From Caenorhabditis elegans (lineage: Eukaryota; Nematoda; Chromadorea; Rhabditida; Rhabditidae), in contig NC_003284.9 in assembly GCF_000002985.6 (NCBI RefSeq), positions 1,240,001-1,304,000 on the forward strand: a stretch of DNA of 64,000 nt, read 5' to 3'. Within the stretch, counting starts at the first letter, position 1. Every line of letters starts with the position of its first letter. Of this stretch, positions 25,301-36,988 are shown piece after piece. The position numbers and the translations under genes were made by a program. The notes under the pieces were generated by a model. It worked only from the letters and a program-made list of their open reading frames with translations. It was not told the DNA's origin and searched no databases.

Positions 25301-26094
25301 AAATTAATTTTTTATTAACGGTTTAAAAGTTGCCTAGGTCTTGTTTTTTTAACAGAGAAATGTCTGAAATGTATCAAGATAACTTGCGGTAATATCGAAA
25401 AACCTAGCAATTCAGAAATTCAGCGAATTATTCAATTTCTCAACTCGACACCACAATGAAAAAAAAATGGCGATGGACGGGAGGGGAAATTGAATTGTTT
25501 CCAATTTTGACAACGAAACAAATTGGGAAGGTTCATGCGCTCTTCCGGCTTCGCGCATATTGAGAGACTAATGCACTCCATGCGGGATGCCCGGGGGGAG
25601 GATAATCGAATTGGCGTCAGGACCCCGGGAAGGATAGAGTAGCGATATGTGTGACATGCAAACTCTTTTTGCCATGTATCTACATATATCTTTTTTATTT
25701 TCTGTTCTATTCCTCTTTTTATGTCTTTTTTCTTGACGTTTTTCGTTTACCCGATCCTAAAAAGATGAACACACAAACTTAACACGGAGAAAAAAAAATT
25801 TTAGTAGGAGAAAAAATGATGAGTAGGAGGGTTTTGGGAGACGAGAAGCTCTTGAGAAGAAGTCGAGAGCCAGCAAAAGTAGGAAGAGGAAGATGAAATT
25901 TTTTAAGCTTGTCTTCGACTTTTTGGTTTGACTAGACTGAAAACAACAAAAAAACAAAACATTTTCAGGAAAGGAGTATTTGCGAATATTAGCGGGAAGC
26001 TGAAACTATAGTTTTGCAAATGAACCATGAAATTTGGAAATTGCTGCATTAAGTTTGTCTCTGAACTATTTAAATTCCTATGTATTTTTTTAAT

Positions 26095-26912
26095 ATGCAC
26101 TGACCAATTGATCTAGTAGCACTGACAAATAAGATAAAATAAATTCACAAGTAGGATGTTTTGCACTGACCAAATATAAATTTTGTACTGAAATTTATAA
26201 ACTTCTGTAAAGATCAGTATATTTTTATGTGAACAATATTTTCTTCCTGATGGTTGCATTGAGACCAGGTACTATGATTTTAGGAAAAAATGTGTGTGTT
26301 TTTTTGAAAGTGAGGAACATTGGTTTTATAACTAACCAATACTGCCGAAATATATGAGATTTTTCGATAAAAAATGTTTGTTTTTAAAATCGAAAAATCT
26401 GATAACATATTTTTGAAATACTTCCTCGATACTTGATTTACTGGGTTTCTGAGTTTCAGGAAAAAATCCTTGTCTTTTGATTATGGGAAACATAAATTAT
26501 AATTTGTGAACGAAGTGTGAAAAAGGTTAAAATTTTGTTTTCAAATAGAGTTTTAAAAAATTAAAATTCTAGTTAGAAACTTTAAGTTGTCTTCAGCACT
26601 TAGAAATTCACCAACCAGCACTGACCAATGAGAAATATGCACTGACCAAATTGTTGGTTTGCACTGACAAACTATAAAATGCACTGACCAATTGGATAAA
26701 TGAAGTTTTATTTGAAAAAAAAATCATTTCAAATCATTTCATTCATTTCATTTCATTTCATTTTGAGTTGAAACAAGTTTATTACGATTGAACTAGGATT
26801 ACTAATAGATAGTACTTCTCCTTTATTAAATTCCCTTAAAAAGAAATTGACTAACAAAAAAATGGGAGAAATCCAAGTAATATTTTGCACTGACAAATTT
26901 TTCAGTTGTACT
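26095..26912 (+). repeat. GCACTGACCA motif clusters
   Basis: Copies occur at 26097-26175 (three), 26615-26695 (four, spacing 20-25) and 26885-26912 (two, one degenerate). All are in the same orientation. An (ATTTC)n microsatellite lies at about 26725-26762. Confidence 0.75.
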
Positions 26913-27889
26913 GAACGTTTTATTTTCCCAAATTCTTTGTGTTACTTTGTTCTTAACATCAGTAGGAAGTAAGTTTTGTTTTCAAATACAAAACAATCTT
27001 CAAAGAAATCTGACACTTCGTTTTTGGTGTCTTCCTTCAAGAGCTCACAAAAACTTCTCTGAAAATTGATTTAGCATCACCGAGGGAATACAAGTTCAGC
27101 TGAAAGTTTTCAAGAAAAAAACACTCAAAAACAACTGCTTTTCTGAAATCCTCGAGAAATTACCAAAATCTTTAAAGAAATACGGCAAAAAATATGAAGC
27201 CAAAGTGAAATGGCAGGAGTTGGTGGGCTTCAAACGGATCTAGATTAGATCAGTTAAGCTCAAAAATTTATAAATACTAAAATTGTAATCCTCCGCCCGC
27301 AGTTTAGTTCTTTTAGTAAAAAAAATATTAGATAACAAGATTTTTGAAGGAATAAATTTTTGACTGAAACTTTACAAATTAAAACAAAAATTTCAAAAAC
27401 TGGTCACATCCAGACTATTAGCCCAAGATGTAGGCGGAAGACCAAAAATTAAATTTAAAAAATATTTCCTTTGCGGGGGCGTACAAAAAAGCGCCAAAAT
27501 TATTTAATTTTTTTGTTGCAAATTCACAGAATAATTTTCTTAATTTGTTTTTCACATTTACTCTGAAATTCAAATTCTTAGAAATTCGAAAAGCATCTGC
27601 TCGCAACAAAAAGTGACGACAAAGTTGTTTTTTTTTTCGAATAATAAAAATTCCAAGTCCAACATCTTAACGAACTACTGATTGGGAGGCAAAACGTTCC
27701 GAAAAAAAAAAGAGAATTCCCGGTAAAGAATGTTTCAACGGACATTTTGTTTGATTGAACTTATTAGGGCATCATGAGTTGAAGAAAAAAATTTGAATAA
27801 AAATAAAAAAAACTAAAACTAGGGGAGGTTACACAAGGGCGGGGGAGTATTTAAAAAAGTTCAAGGAAAGGCGATAGGGGTGCCTATCA

Positions 27890-28613
27890 TTCATTCTCAG
27901 TGGAAAAAAGTTACGATTTTAAAATAAATGTTATCTCGAAAGAGGATAATAAAAAGAAGAGTGAATACAAAAGGGCCGCTGAGCAACAGGCATTGGGACT
28001 AGAACGACTCTCATTTACAATCACCTCCTACAGAGGAAGGGTGGACAACAGAAAAGAGATCGTAGGTACCGACAAACAGGTGCCATAGATCAAACTACAA
28101 GATAATAAGACGGAAAGTGAATACAAAAGGACCACTGAGCGCTTGCTAGACATTGGGACTACTCTCATTTACATTGACCATTTACACCTCTTACACAGAG
28201 AGGGGGAGGACAACAGAGCAAGCTAAAAGAATATAGGTCACAATATAACCGGCAAACAGGTGCCATAGATCAAACTGTAGATGACAGATTTCGTGTTCAC
28301 AGGACCACATACCAGTTTTTTTTTAAGTTTAAATGAATGTGGGAAGCGAGTGTCCGCAAAACTCGAACGATGTCGGTTACACATTTATTAAGTTGAACCC
28401 CAAATTTTTCCGATTAATATTCAAATGTAAACTTCAAACTACAGTCAGACTGCCCCATTACGAGTTGATCTACAAGAAATACGGAAATTTTTTTTTTTCA
28501 AGTCGGAAATGTTGAGTGGCGTCATCACGCTGTTAACCATGCGAAATCAATCAAAAAATCCGCACCACAATTCTCGTAGATCAAACCGAAATGGGACACT
28601 CTGTTACCACGTG
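27890..28613 (-). repeat. Composite dispersed repeat, copy 1 (with tandem dimer)
   Basis: Two tandem copies of a unit of about 190 bases (27890-28088 and 28092-28285) share CAAACAGGTGCCATAGATCAAACT, TGAATACAAAAGG and ACTCTCATTTACA blocks. A unique flank follows (28290-28440), then a CACGTGG-type foldback element (28441-28613). The same order, inverted, is found at 36060-36665. The short frame at 27900-28088 is repeat sequence. Confidence 0.75.
28441..28613. mobile_element. CACGTGG-type foldback element
   Basis: The left block AGTCAGACTGCCCCATTACG with GTTGATCTACAAGAAAT pairs with the right block GTAGATCAAACCGAAATGGG and the end TTACCACGTG. It is the same family as 11338-11512 and part of the composite repeat. 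Confidence 0.7.
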
Positions 28614-29137
28614 TTCTTATTCGAGCATGATACACTAGAAATGAATCTGTAATTTGTTGTCCGTTCCTTGAAAAATTTAGCTGAAAATTTTCCAAATTGT
28701 CAAAATTTAACACTTTAGCATGCCAAAAATAAATCTGGCTCGGATTATGAAAATTTTATTCATATTAAGATTTCGGGTGGGAGGAACCCATAGTTTTTTC
28801 AAAAAAAAAGATGAAAATATAAACTAATATTAAACAAAGTGAATCTGCGACAGGGAAAAAAGAAAAGAACGATTTTTGAGATTTTATGTAACAAAATTAA
28901 ACAGCGTCCTTTCCTGTCTAACTAGGAAAAAAAGAAAAAAGTAATTTCTCAGAAAAAAATTCATCTCAGAAAAAAAAATTCAAAAAACGCGATTTCCAAA
29001 CCTCCTGACTCTGAAACCGCAGCTGAAATTTTTAATCCATATACCTCTATTTCGGTTATTGAATGACGAAAACTGGGAAACGGGACATAGCATATTTTGT
29101 GGTCTTTCAGAAAAATTCCACAAAAAAAAACCACAAC

Positions 29138-29195
29138 AATTAGCACTGACCAAAAAAGTTACAACACTGACCAAAAAATTATAGAGCACTGACCA
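29138..29195 (+). repeat. CACTGACCAAA motif trio
   Basis: Three copies of CACTGACCAAA occur at intervals of about 22-24 bases. Confidence 0.8.
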
Positions 29196-29700
29196 AACTT
29201 ACTTGAGCGCAAAAAATATGTACATAAAACTAGGACATCTAGTCTTGATAAATATATGTGCATTCACATATATATATATATTTTTTTAATACCATTTGTT
29301 TTTGCGGAACTAATTTCTGCATACGTCAAAAGAATATTGGTATCAATTATTTATATGTTTTTATTAATAGACAGTTTCACTAGACATTGTAGGATTTTGT
29401 TTATTAAAAATCTTGTTAAACGGAAGATATATTACTAGGATAATATTAATTTTAAAGTTGCTCAAGGAGCATCCGGAGCAAGGGTGGATACGTTCATTAC
29501 AAGAAACTTCAGCAAATTTCAAATTTTTGGCATTAAAAAATTGAATTTTATAGTTTCTACGTATCGTTTTTTTGTCGATTTCCAAGAAATTTATTGATTA
29601 AAATTTTTTTAAAATATAAATATTTTGCATGAAGTCTTAATTTTTATCTGAAAAAAAACACTGTTTTGAAAAAAGCAATTCCCAAAATAAAAAATAAAAC

Positions 29701-29893
29701 ATGGAATTAATAATACGCGACATAGAAGTCAAAATGACCGAAAACTTCAAGCAGGGTGTTGCTCATTATTGCCCAATTACGGGTGTCATTTGTAAACGAA
29801 GCCAATCTCAAAAAGTACGTGGTTGTTCAGGAATACCCGGCAAACGGTAACAACTATTCACAATTAGTTGAACTTAATGCGAATAACGTCTAA
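29701..29893 (+). pseudogene. Coding-like fragment with a frameshift, family unknown
   Basis: An ATG at 29701 opens a frame that reads MELIIRDIEVKMTENFKQ with well-used worm codons (ACC GAA AAC TTC AAG CAG). From about 29755 the coding-like reading continues one base out of frame as LLIIAQLRVSFVNEANLKKY, later VVVQEYPANGNNYSQLVELN, to a TAA at 29891-29893. The original frame instead runs to an implausible Cys/Arg/Lys-rich end. No splice site explains the switch, and no intron interrupts the stretch. The simplest reading is a relic, possibly processed, of a protein about 64 residues long or the end of a larger one. I do not recognise the family. A chance open frame is possible. Confidence 0.4.
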
Positions 29894-30477
29894 GAGTAAA
29901 AAGGAAGTTCATTTCGTTCTCAGAATAGGATGGCTGAGGGTAGAAAAATGATGAGGCTCAGTGTTTGTGACGCTTGGCTTCATGCAGAAAAATTTTTTGC
30001 ATGATAAAATGTTTAATCATTGGTGAAAAATTCACTCTTTTTTGAGTTAAAAAACATTTATTTGGCTCAAAACTTTAGCTTAAAAAATCTGGAAAATAAA
30101 CTTAAAAAAAACCTTCTACTCTTAATATGTATAATTTTTCTTCAACCTCTATAAATTGCCCCTCCGAAAACTGCTAAAAAACCGTCTCACAGTAAATTTC
30201 TTGTGAGGGGTCCCGCAATTTGTGGAGCTCAAACGGCGAGAAATGCACCTAAATATTAACATGAAAATTTATGTGAATTCTAGCAAGTAAATTTAATTTG
30301 AAAGTCAAAAACATTTTTTTTTGACTATCACAATCAAACTTGTTTGTTCAAAACTTTTACTGGTTTCTGTTTCCAAATCACTTATAAAAACTCAACCCTG
30401 TAGCACATTAATTTCAATTAAAAATTAAAAAATCCAGTGATTGGAGTGTATTTTTCATGACAAAAACTTTTGAAAAA

Positions 30478-30570
30478 TGGTCAGTGCAAAATGACAATAT
30501 CGTCAGTAAAATGAAAAATTTGGTCAGTGCAAAATTAATATTTTGTCAGTGCAAAAATTTGGTCATTGAA
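30478..30570 (-). repeat. TTGGTCAGTGCAAAA motif cluster
   Basis: Four copies of (G/T)GTCAGTGCAAAA or close variants precede the Ly6 gene by about 400 bases, reverse oriented relative to the clusters on the left. Confidence 0.8.
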
Positions 30571-30963
30571 AAATATGTCAAGCGTTTTTACAAATCCCCC
30601 ACCCAATTAACATATTTCCCAAAGTTTTCAAAAACATCCACGATGCTGGTCTTTGCTGTACAACTATTCTCGAGTGTTTTTCGCTGAAATCCTTGACAAC
30701 AACGCTGGAGCAATCTTTAAAACGTTGTTCGCCTATTCATTCACCAATTTCCATAACGACTCGTCTCAAAAAGAGAGACCATCGCCAGGAGCAACGCGAA
30801 GAGTGGTACCGCTTTAAAGCAACAATACGTTTCATATTTCTAAATTCTATTGTTCTCTTCTAAAAACCAAACCGAAGAGGGAAAAGGCGGCTAGTTCATT
30901 CTCATTATTTTTGACTTTTAGCAACCGGCTGCCAATTTGTTTCTCTCTAAAATTTGAAAAACG

Positions 30964-32528
30964 ATGACACTTGAATTTTGGATATTGTTAGTGCTATATG
31001 CTACAGGTAAATAATTTTCAAATTTTAAAGTTAAGAATTGTTGGTATAATTTTTGTTTTTTCAAAATTCCAATTAAAAAATATTTCAATTTAAAATTTTG
31101 GAAAAATGTCCAAAAGCTTCATTACGGACACCTAAAATTGTATGATTTTTTCTGTCAACTTGCCAAATTTTGCAACAAAAAAAGTATGTCAGAAATTGAC
31201 AGCGAATCTAGGTTTTTCAATTTGTGATAGCTATTTTAAATGTTATTTCTGCTAGAAAAAATTTCTAAAAGTCGTGTGAAAAGCAAGTGAAAGATTAAAT
31301 TAAAAATACAGAGTTTCATTGTATTTTTGTTTTTAAAAATTTTTCGGAAAATTGGTATTTGGCAATTCGGCAAAAAATATAAATGTTCGGCAACAATTTA
31401 CGGCAACAAACTGCCATAAATTTCAATCCAGTTTCGCAACCAAAATTGCATCAATTTTTTTGGGTGCAATATTTTCAAAAAACACACATTTTTTTTAACA
31501 ACAACATAATTTTTTCTAGGAACAAGTGCTCTCAACTGCTACCAATGCAATGGATGGCATGGGGATTATCCGTTGCGGTAAATTATTTTTCGTTGCATTT
31601 TTTTTTGAAAAAATTAGTAAAATTATAGTTCTCAAAAATTTCAGATACTCAACTGCTGCCACCTGTGACAACAGGAATGATCAATGTCAAACTACTCAGG
31701 TTTGTAGATTTTTTGTTTTTGCGTTATTTTTAAATGTGTCACTATGTGGCGACGTAATGTAATTTTTTTGTCAGTGCACTCATCATTTTGGTCAGTGCAT
31801 GACCAAGTTTTTGTCAGTGCATGACCAAGTCTTTGTCAGTGCATGACCAACTTTTGTCAGTGCAGGATTTTTATTGGTTTTTATTGTAATTTTTTGTGAT
31901 ATAACTTGCCACATAATCCGCTCCAAAATTTAAAAAAACTAAGCAAAATTCAAAAACAAAATAATAAATTTCAGTACTGCGTGAAAATCATCGACCCAAT
32001 GTCTCCCGGAGTGAACTACGTGACCTTCAAATCCGACTGCTTCTACCAAACTCAAATCCAAGTGAACCCGACAAACTTGAGTTATATCCAAGGAAAAACG
32101 TGCTTCCCATATCAAGATGGATCGGCTCCAGTCAAAAGGTGGGTATTTGATTTTTGTGTTGTTCAGCCAGCTTGCTGCCGCCCAGTTTTAGGCCGCTGTA
32201 GGCCAAGCTGCAGGAATACATGTCAATTTGATTTTGAAAAACTTTGGCTTCATAATTTTCTTCCAAATTTTGTAGTTCAATTTTCTGCATTCTCCTATTT
32301 CAAAAACTCCCACTTCAAGTAAAGTATGTTTTAGTCTGAAGTCAAAATCAAAATAACTATAAAGCTTAGTTAGTAAGCAGGCATGTAAACCTACATGGCT
32401 GCCTACCAATCCTCTCACTATTCAGATGGTACTACTGCTTCTGCAACGACCGTGATTATTGCAACACTGCAAATGGATTTGGAATCGGGATTGTACTTGT
32501 TTCTCTAATATCTCAATATTTGCTCTAA
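30964..32528 (+). CDS. Ly6/uPAR-type three-finger protein, probably GPI-anchored
   Basis: Five exons (30964-31006, 31520-31577, 31645-31699, 31975-32138, 32426-32528) join in exact phase to 140 residues. Residues 1-18 are a signal peptide (MTLEFWILLVLYATGTSA). The mature part opens with LNCYQCNGW, has ten cysteines (21, 24, 41, 48, 54, 74, 95, 111, 113, 119), and closes with the Ly6 ending CNDRDYCN. A hydrophobic C-terminal tail (about 124-140) after a small-residue stretch suggests replacement by a GPI anchor at the cell surface. Ly6 proteins bind receptors or channels. NLS at about 86 is a possible glycosylation site. The stop codon overlaps an AATAAA, so the 3' UTR is very short. Intron 3 holds a motif cluster. 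The class call is good; the specific family member is unknown. Confidence 0.88.
31770..31865 (-). repeat. TTGTCAGTGCATGACCAA motif cluster in Ly6 intron 3
   Basis: Five copies of (T/G)GTCAGTGCA occur, three followed by TGACCAAG/CTTTT, giving a local period of about 25 bases. Here the word carries an extra TGACCAA, forming a short GGTCA...TGACC inverted pair. Confidence 0.8.
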
Positions 32529-32545
32529 TAAATAGATTCAATAAA
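32527..32545 (+). terminator. Overlapping stop codon and poly(A) signals of the Ly6 gene
   Basis: AATAAA at 32527-32532 shares two bases with the TAA stop, and a second AATAAA is at 32540-32545. The 3' UTR would be about 20-30 bases long, as seen in tightly packed worm genes. Confidence 0.6.
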
Positions 32546-32860
32546 ATTAAACTTCACACTATTAGAGTACTTTGAACTTTTGATTGAAAAAAAACTGGGT
32601 AAAAAATCACTATACTGATAGTTATCAGTAATTTTTTCAACACTTCCCACAGTCCAACTCAATTTTCGTACAGCAGCTGATTGACATTTGTCAGGAAAAG
32701 GTAATAAATTGCGAAAGACGCTGAAAGTCGCGGAGAACATCTGACAATCAGTGGACTCTCAGTCACAAGTGGCGCCATTTGATAAGAGAACATATCAACG
32801 CAACCTCGGAAGAAGAAGGGCAGTGTGCCTTTATTTGGACAACGCTCTGTGCACAAATCA

Positions 32861-35176
32861 ATGAGTCAAAATACAGAGTCGCAGATGTTGGTGGCGTTGC
32901 CTGCCGATTATATTCCAGTGAGTTTTGGGTAGTTAGGCTTTTGAAAAACAAACGTAGGAATCTGAAAATTGTGATCTACAAATTTTGAACAAATGTTTTC
33001 AAATTATATTGTCATTCTATTTGAAACTGAAAAGACATCCTCATTTCAAAATGTGTGTTAAAAAAACAGAACATTGGAAATATTTGCATTCGATGCACCA
33101 TGTCAAATATATATATATATATATATATGTATATATTTGCATCACATTTAAACAATAAAATATTGAAGTGATTTTTTAAAATCTTTTTTAAAATCATACC
33201 CGACCAGCACACCATTTTTGCCGGCCTACGTAATTTATAGTTTTCTGGAAATTTCTTTGAAAAAATGTTTGCTTATTTATTTAAAATGTACAAATTTTAT
33301 GGCAACATTTTTTTCTGTTTTAAAGTTTTTCAGTCGATGCACCATGTTAGCATGCGTTTCCAGAATATATCATTTTTACGGTTCCTGTTGTAGCAAAATC
33401 ATGTTTTAAATATTACCACTAATTCAAAAAATTTAGTTTGAACCAAAAATTAAATTTCAAAAGTTTCCAGGCTTCTTCTTGTGTAATCCTCTTGAACATG
33501 TATTAAACTATTTGCCTATAGAATTAGTATTAATGTGATTATAATGATAAAATACGGCGACAAATTAAATTTCTTCCTGTGTCAGTATTAGAGGGCAAAA
33601 TTCAATTTAGGATAGCTTTGCAAAATTTGGAAATTTTTGAGAAAAATAAAAATAAATAACATTTGTATTCCAGGAAGCGTCTAGAAGATGCAAAATCATC
33701 GTTGTTGGGGCCAAAAATGCAGGAAAATCGACTTTTATTGAACGTGTAGAATTTGGAAAGTTTCATGAAGAGAAACAGACGGAAAAGTTGTATCGTGTTA
33801 TTGCAAAAAAGGTGTTTGAACAAACATTGACCGTGGAACTGATAGAGAAAGGTTCCCATTTTTCTGTAATAATGTCTATAGGTTAAAGTGAATTTTCTAG
33901 ATCTTGGTGGCTTAACGAATGAAGATAATGGATTCAAAAAGGTAAATTTTTATTGACATTTATTCAGGGTTGCTGAAAAAAAAATTTTAATCGGAAAAGT
34001 TAGGTATATTACAGAAAATTCAAAAATATTAAAATTTCTTTGAAAATTGATAAATTAAATTGTAAAAATGGAGAAATTTTTTTAGAAATCAAAAAATCGA
34101 AAAAAAATATATTTAAAAAATTCCGTGTAATTGAATATGTGCTTAATGGCTTAATAATAAGAATAATTAGAAATTCCAAAATTCCAGACTGAAATGAGAG
34201 ACGTGGATGCAGTTTTATTATTTTACGCGGCTGATGACCTGGAATCTTTTAAGCAGCTCAAGGAGAACCTGGTACATGTTCAGAGGAAGGTTTGAATTTT
34301 TATTCCTAATATGCGGTGCTTAAAAAACACATTTTGACTCATTCCAGATCCCACCCAACGCAAATATCACAGTAGTCGGAACAAAAGCTGACGTCAAAGA
34401 GATGCAGGTGCAGTGGCAGGAAGTTGATAGTTTTGCTGAGAATCAGGGTTTTTCTTGTTTTGAGACAAGGTACCGCATTTGAATAAGAATCCATAAAACT
34501 CAATTTACAGCTCAAAAACTGGGGTGAACGTGGAAATAATACTGCATGACATTCTGGAGACCATTTTTGAACGTAGATTTGCAAGTGATGATGATGAAGT
34601 TTTGAGCAATCAACCTGTAAGTTTGAAAGGGTTATAAATTTGGAAATTTGCGTTTTTAACATTTTTAAAAATACTAGAAACTTCAAAATTGGCAAATAAC
34701 AAATTTGCCAAAAAATGTCATGTTCATCAAAGAAAATTGTGTATCAAAAATATATTTATCCTGAAAAAAAAGTACAGTAATTCTGAAAATAACGGGGAAA
34801 ATAATTTTTCTAGTGCTGAAGTGCTTCACCGGTTTCCGACCTGCCTTCAAGACTGCCTATCCCTAGAATATTTTTACAAGGCAGACAGGAAACCCCCTTT
34901 TTACATATCTCAAATTCTTGTTTTAAAATTTTTGAAGCTGGAAAATGTGCCAGCATGCTAACTACGTGCACTAGACTTTTACCTAAATTTCAATTTCATT
35001 TTCCAGGTCTACGCCTCCACGGTTCTAACGAGCAGGCAAGAAGAACCACCACGTGTTAATGGGTACTGCTGGATGCCGAATATTCCAATATTTTCGTTTT
35101 TTCGCAGTAATGAATAATCCCTCTATGTTCAACATTTTTCAGCTGCTGCTTTTTATCGCTAGGAAAGAATAACTAA
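32861..35176 (+). CDS. Atypical Ras-superfamily small GTPase
   Basis: Eight exons (32861-32917, 33674-33811, 33882-33941, 34188-34289, 34348-34469, 34511-34616, 35007-35062, 35143-35176) join in phase to about 224 residues. G1 is GAKNAGKST (31-39), G3 is DLGGL (72-76), G4 is TKAD (131-134) and G5 is TSSKT (159-163). So the nucleotide-binding motifs are present, but the residues at Ras positions 12, 13 and 61 are Lys, Asn and Leu, which predicts very slow or absent GTP hydrolysis. Switch I is short and has no clear effector Thr. The C-terminus GCCFLSLGKNN has paired Cys, but not at a standard prenylation position. If the last intron is retained, translation ends at 35117 with a different tail (WMPNIPIFSFF...). 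It starts about 330 bases after the Ly6 stop; an acceptor ATTTTCGTACAG ends at 32673. Confidence 0.82.
33108..33137. repeat. (AT)n microsatellite in GTPase intron 1
   Basis: A run of alternating A and T about 25-30 bases long, interrupted once by a G. Confidence 0.9.
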
Positions 35177-36059
35177 TTTTTCAAATATTTTTTAAACTTC
35201 TCGCCGAACAAATAACATGCATCAAATTATCGTTTTTAATAGTGCTCTTGGGATTTTTGCTCTGTTTTTTGACACTTTTTTTTCTGGAAAACAAACCAAG
35301 ATTCTCAATTGCAAAAAAATTGTATTTTCTTTTTTTGAATTTATTGCCTTTCACTGTCTGGTTTTGTTTGTATATTGGAATCTTTTTTGCAAAATGAAAT
35401 ATATTGTGGCTTTTTGGAACAGCTATAAAACCTTTGAAAAATCTTAGAGCATTGCAAAAATGAATAAAAATGCCTAAATTGACTGAAAAATTCAAATTTT
35501 TAAATTATCTTTTGTTTTGACTAGTCTAATGTATGAAATGTAGGCAAGTGCCAACATTTATTTTTGGGCTCAGACTTCCCCTGAACCTGAGCTCAAAGAT
35601 TAGAGTTGGGCTCAGGTTTAGGATTAAGCTCAGACTAATATTATCTATTCATTTGGTCAATTAAGAAGTTCGTTTTTCACGATTTCCAAACAAAACCTAA
35701 TTGTTCAAAAAAATTTAAACTTTACAGATAATTTACAGTCTGTTGAAAATACCATATATTTTCTAGTTAGCTTTTTTCAAACCTAAGTACATGCATACAT
35801 TTTGATACTTTTTCACGTTTCAATACTTCAACTGTGCAATTATCCCCAGTGGGAATTTCCCACAACCTAAAAAACTGGGAAAGTTTGTTTTTAAACCTTT
35901 TCATCATTTTTTTATTTAAATTGTTTTTAGATAAAGTGTATTATTTCAACTTCAATTGAAACATGATGCTTTGATAAATTAATTAATGTCTTTCAAACTT
36001 GGCACCAATATTTGGTGACATTTGAAACTTTTTTTTTGTTTTTTTTTCCAAATGCAGTG

Positions 36060-36665
36060 GTTTTTCCTATGCACAATTCCCGCAATTTGTGTAGATCAAA
36101 GCGTAATTGGACAGCCTTAGACCACATGTAATGATTAAACACTCCGTTTGTCACTTCTATAGGTTGAAGTTTACATTTTCATTTTAAGTGAAACAATTTG
36201 GGGTTCAATTTGGCAAATGTGCAACCGACCACTCGCTCTCCACATTCATTTAAATTTTTAAAAAACTGTTATGCATATATGGTTATTATGTGGTCCTGTG
36301 AACACAAAATGTGCTATCTACAGTTTGATCTATAGCACCTGTTTGCCGGTTATATTGTGACCTACGTTCTTCCAGCTTGCTCTTTTGTCTCTGTAGGAGG
36401 AGATTGTAAATGAGAGTCGTTCTAGTCACAATGCCTAGGCACTGAGCACTTGCTCAGTGGTCCCTTTTTATTCATTTTTCTTTTTATTATCTTCTAGTTT
36501 GATCTAAGCAACCTGTATGCCGGTATATTGCCACCTTTGTTTTTTCCGCTTGCTCTGTTATCCTCCCTACTCATTGTCACAGGTCATTGTAAATGAGAGT
36601 CGTTCTAGTCTCAATTCCTAGCCACTAGGCTCATGGTCTTTTTGTATTCCTTTTCCTTAATATTA
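36060..36665 (+). repeat. Composite dispersed repeat, copy 2 (with tandem dimer)
   Basis: It starts with half of a CACGTGG-type foldback (36071-36128), then the flank containing TTGAAGTTTACATTTTCATT and GGTTCAATTTGGCAAATGTG, then two tandem units (about 36322-36490 and 36496-36665) with GTTTGATCTA..GCACCTGTTTGCCGG and GTAAATGAGAGTCGTTCTAG. This is the inverse complement of the order at 27890-28613. Confidence 0.75.
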
Positions 36666-36740
36666 TTCTCACTAAAATGTTATGAATCAATAATAATAGT
36701 ATTCGTTGAATAGTATTCTTATGAAAATGATATGATTATC

Positions 36741-36988
36741 AAAAATTGTGACGACATGGTAGGTTTTTTCATTTTTTGCGTGGTTGTAAGCATTTTCAAA
36801 GCTAATCAAGCTTCTGCTGCTCATTTAAAAAGTTGCGGATGTTTGAATTGATAATTTTCCTCAAAAAAATTGTGACGACATGGTAGGTTTTTTCATTTTT
36901 TGCGTGGCTTTAAGCATTTTCAAAGTCAATAAAATTTCTGCTGCTCATTTAAAAAATTACGAATGTTTGAATTGCTAATTTTCCTCAC
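36741..36988 (+). repeat. Tandem direct duplication, 124-base unit
   Basis: Two adjacent copies begin AAAAATTGTGACGACATGGT and end TTTGAATTG(A/C)TAATTTTCCTC. They differ at only a handful of positions (for example GTGGTTGTAAG versus GTGGCTTTAAG). No gene lies across the junction. Confidence 0.85.

Larger units (their letters stand above)
16251..29700. other. 13-kb gene-free region
   Basis: No exon chain is supportable. The sequence is very AT-rich, with short motif clusters, a TTGCCGA-type element at 19790-20137 and a composite repeat at 27890-28613. GC-richer patches at about 17800-18180 and 25535-25642 stand out. The second contains a 35-codon frame starting MRSSGFAHIERLMHS, but has no splice or family support. 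Confidence 0.55.

Noticed and set aside
27900..28088. 62-codon frame starting MEKSYDFKINVISKED
   Set aside because: It lies wholly inside the composite dispersed repeat, and the same sequence in other copies carries stops and length changes.
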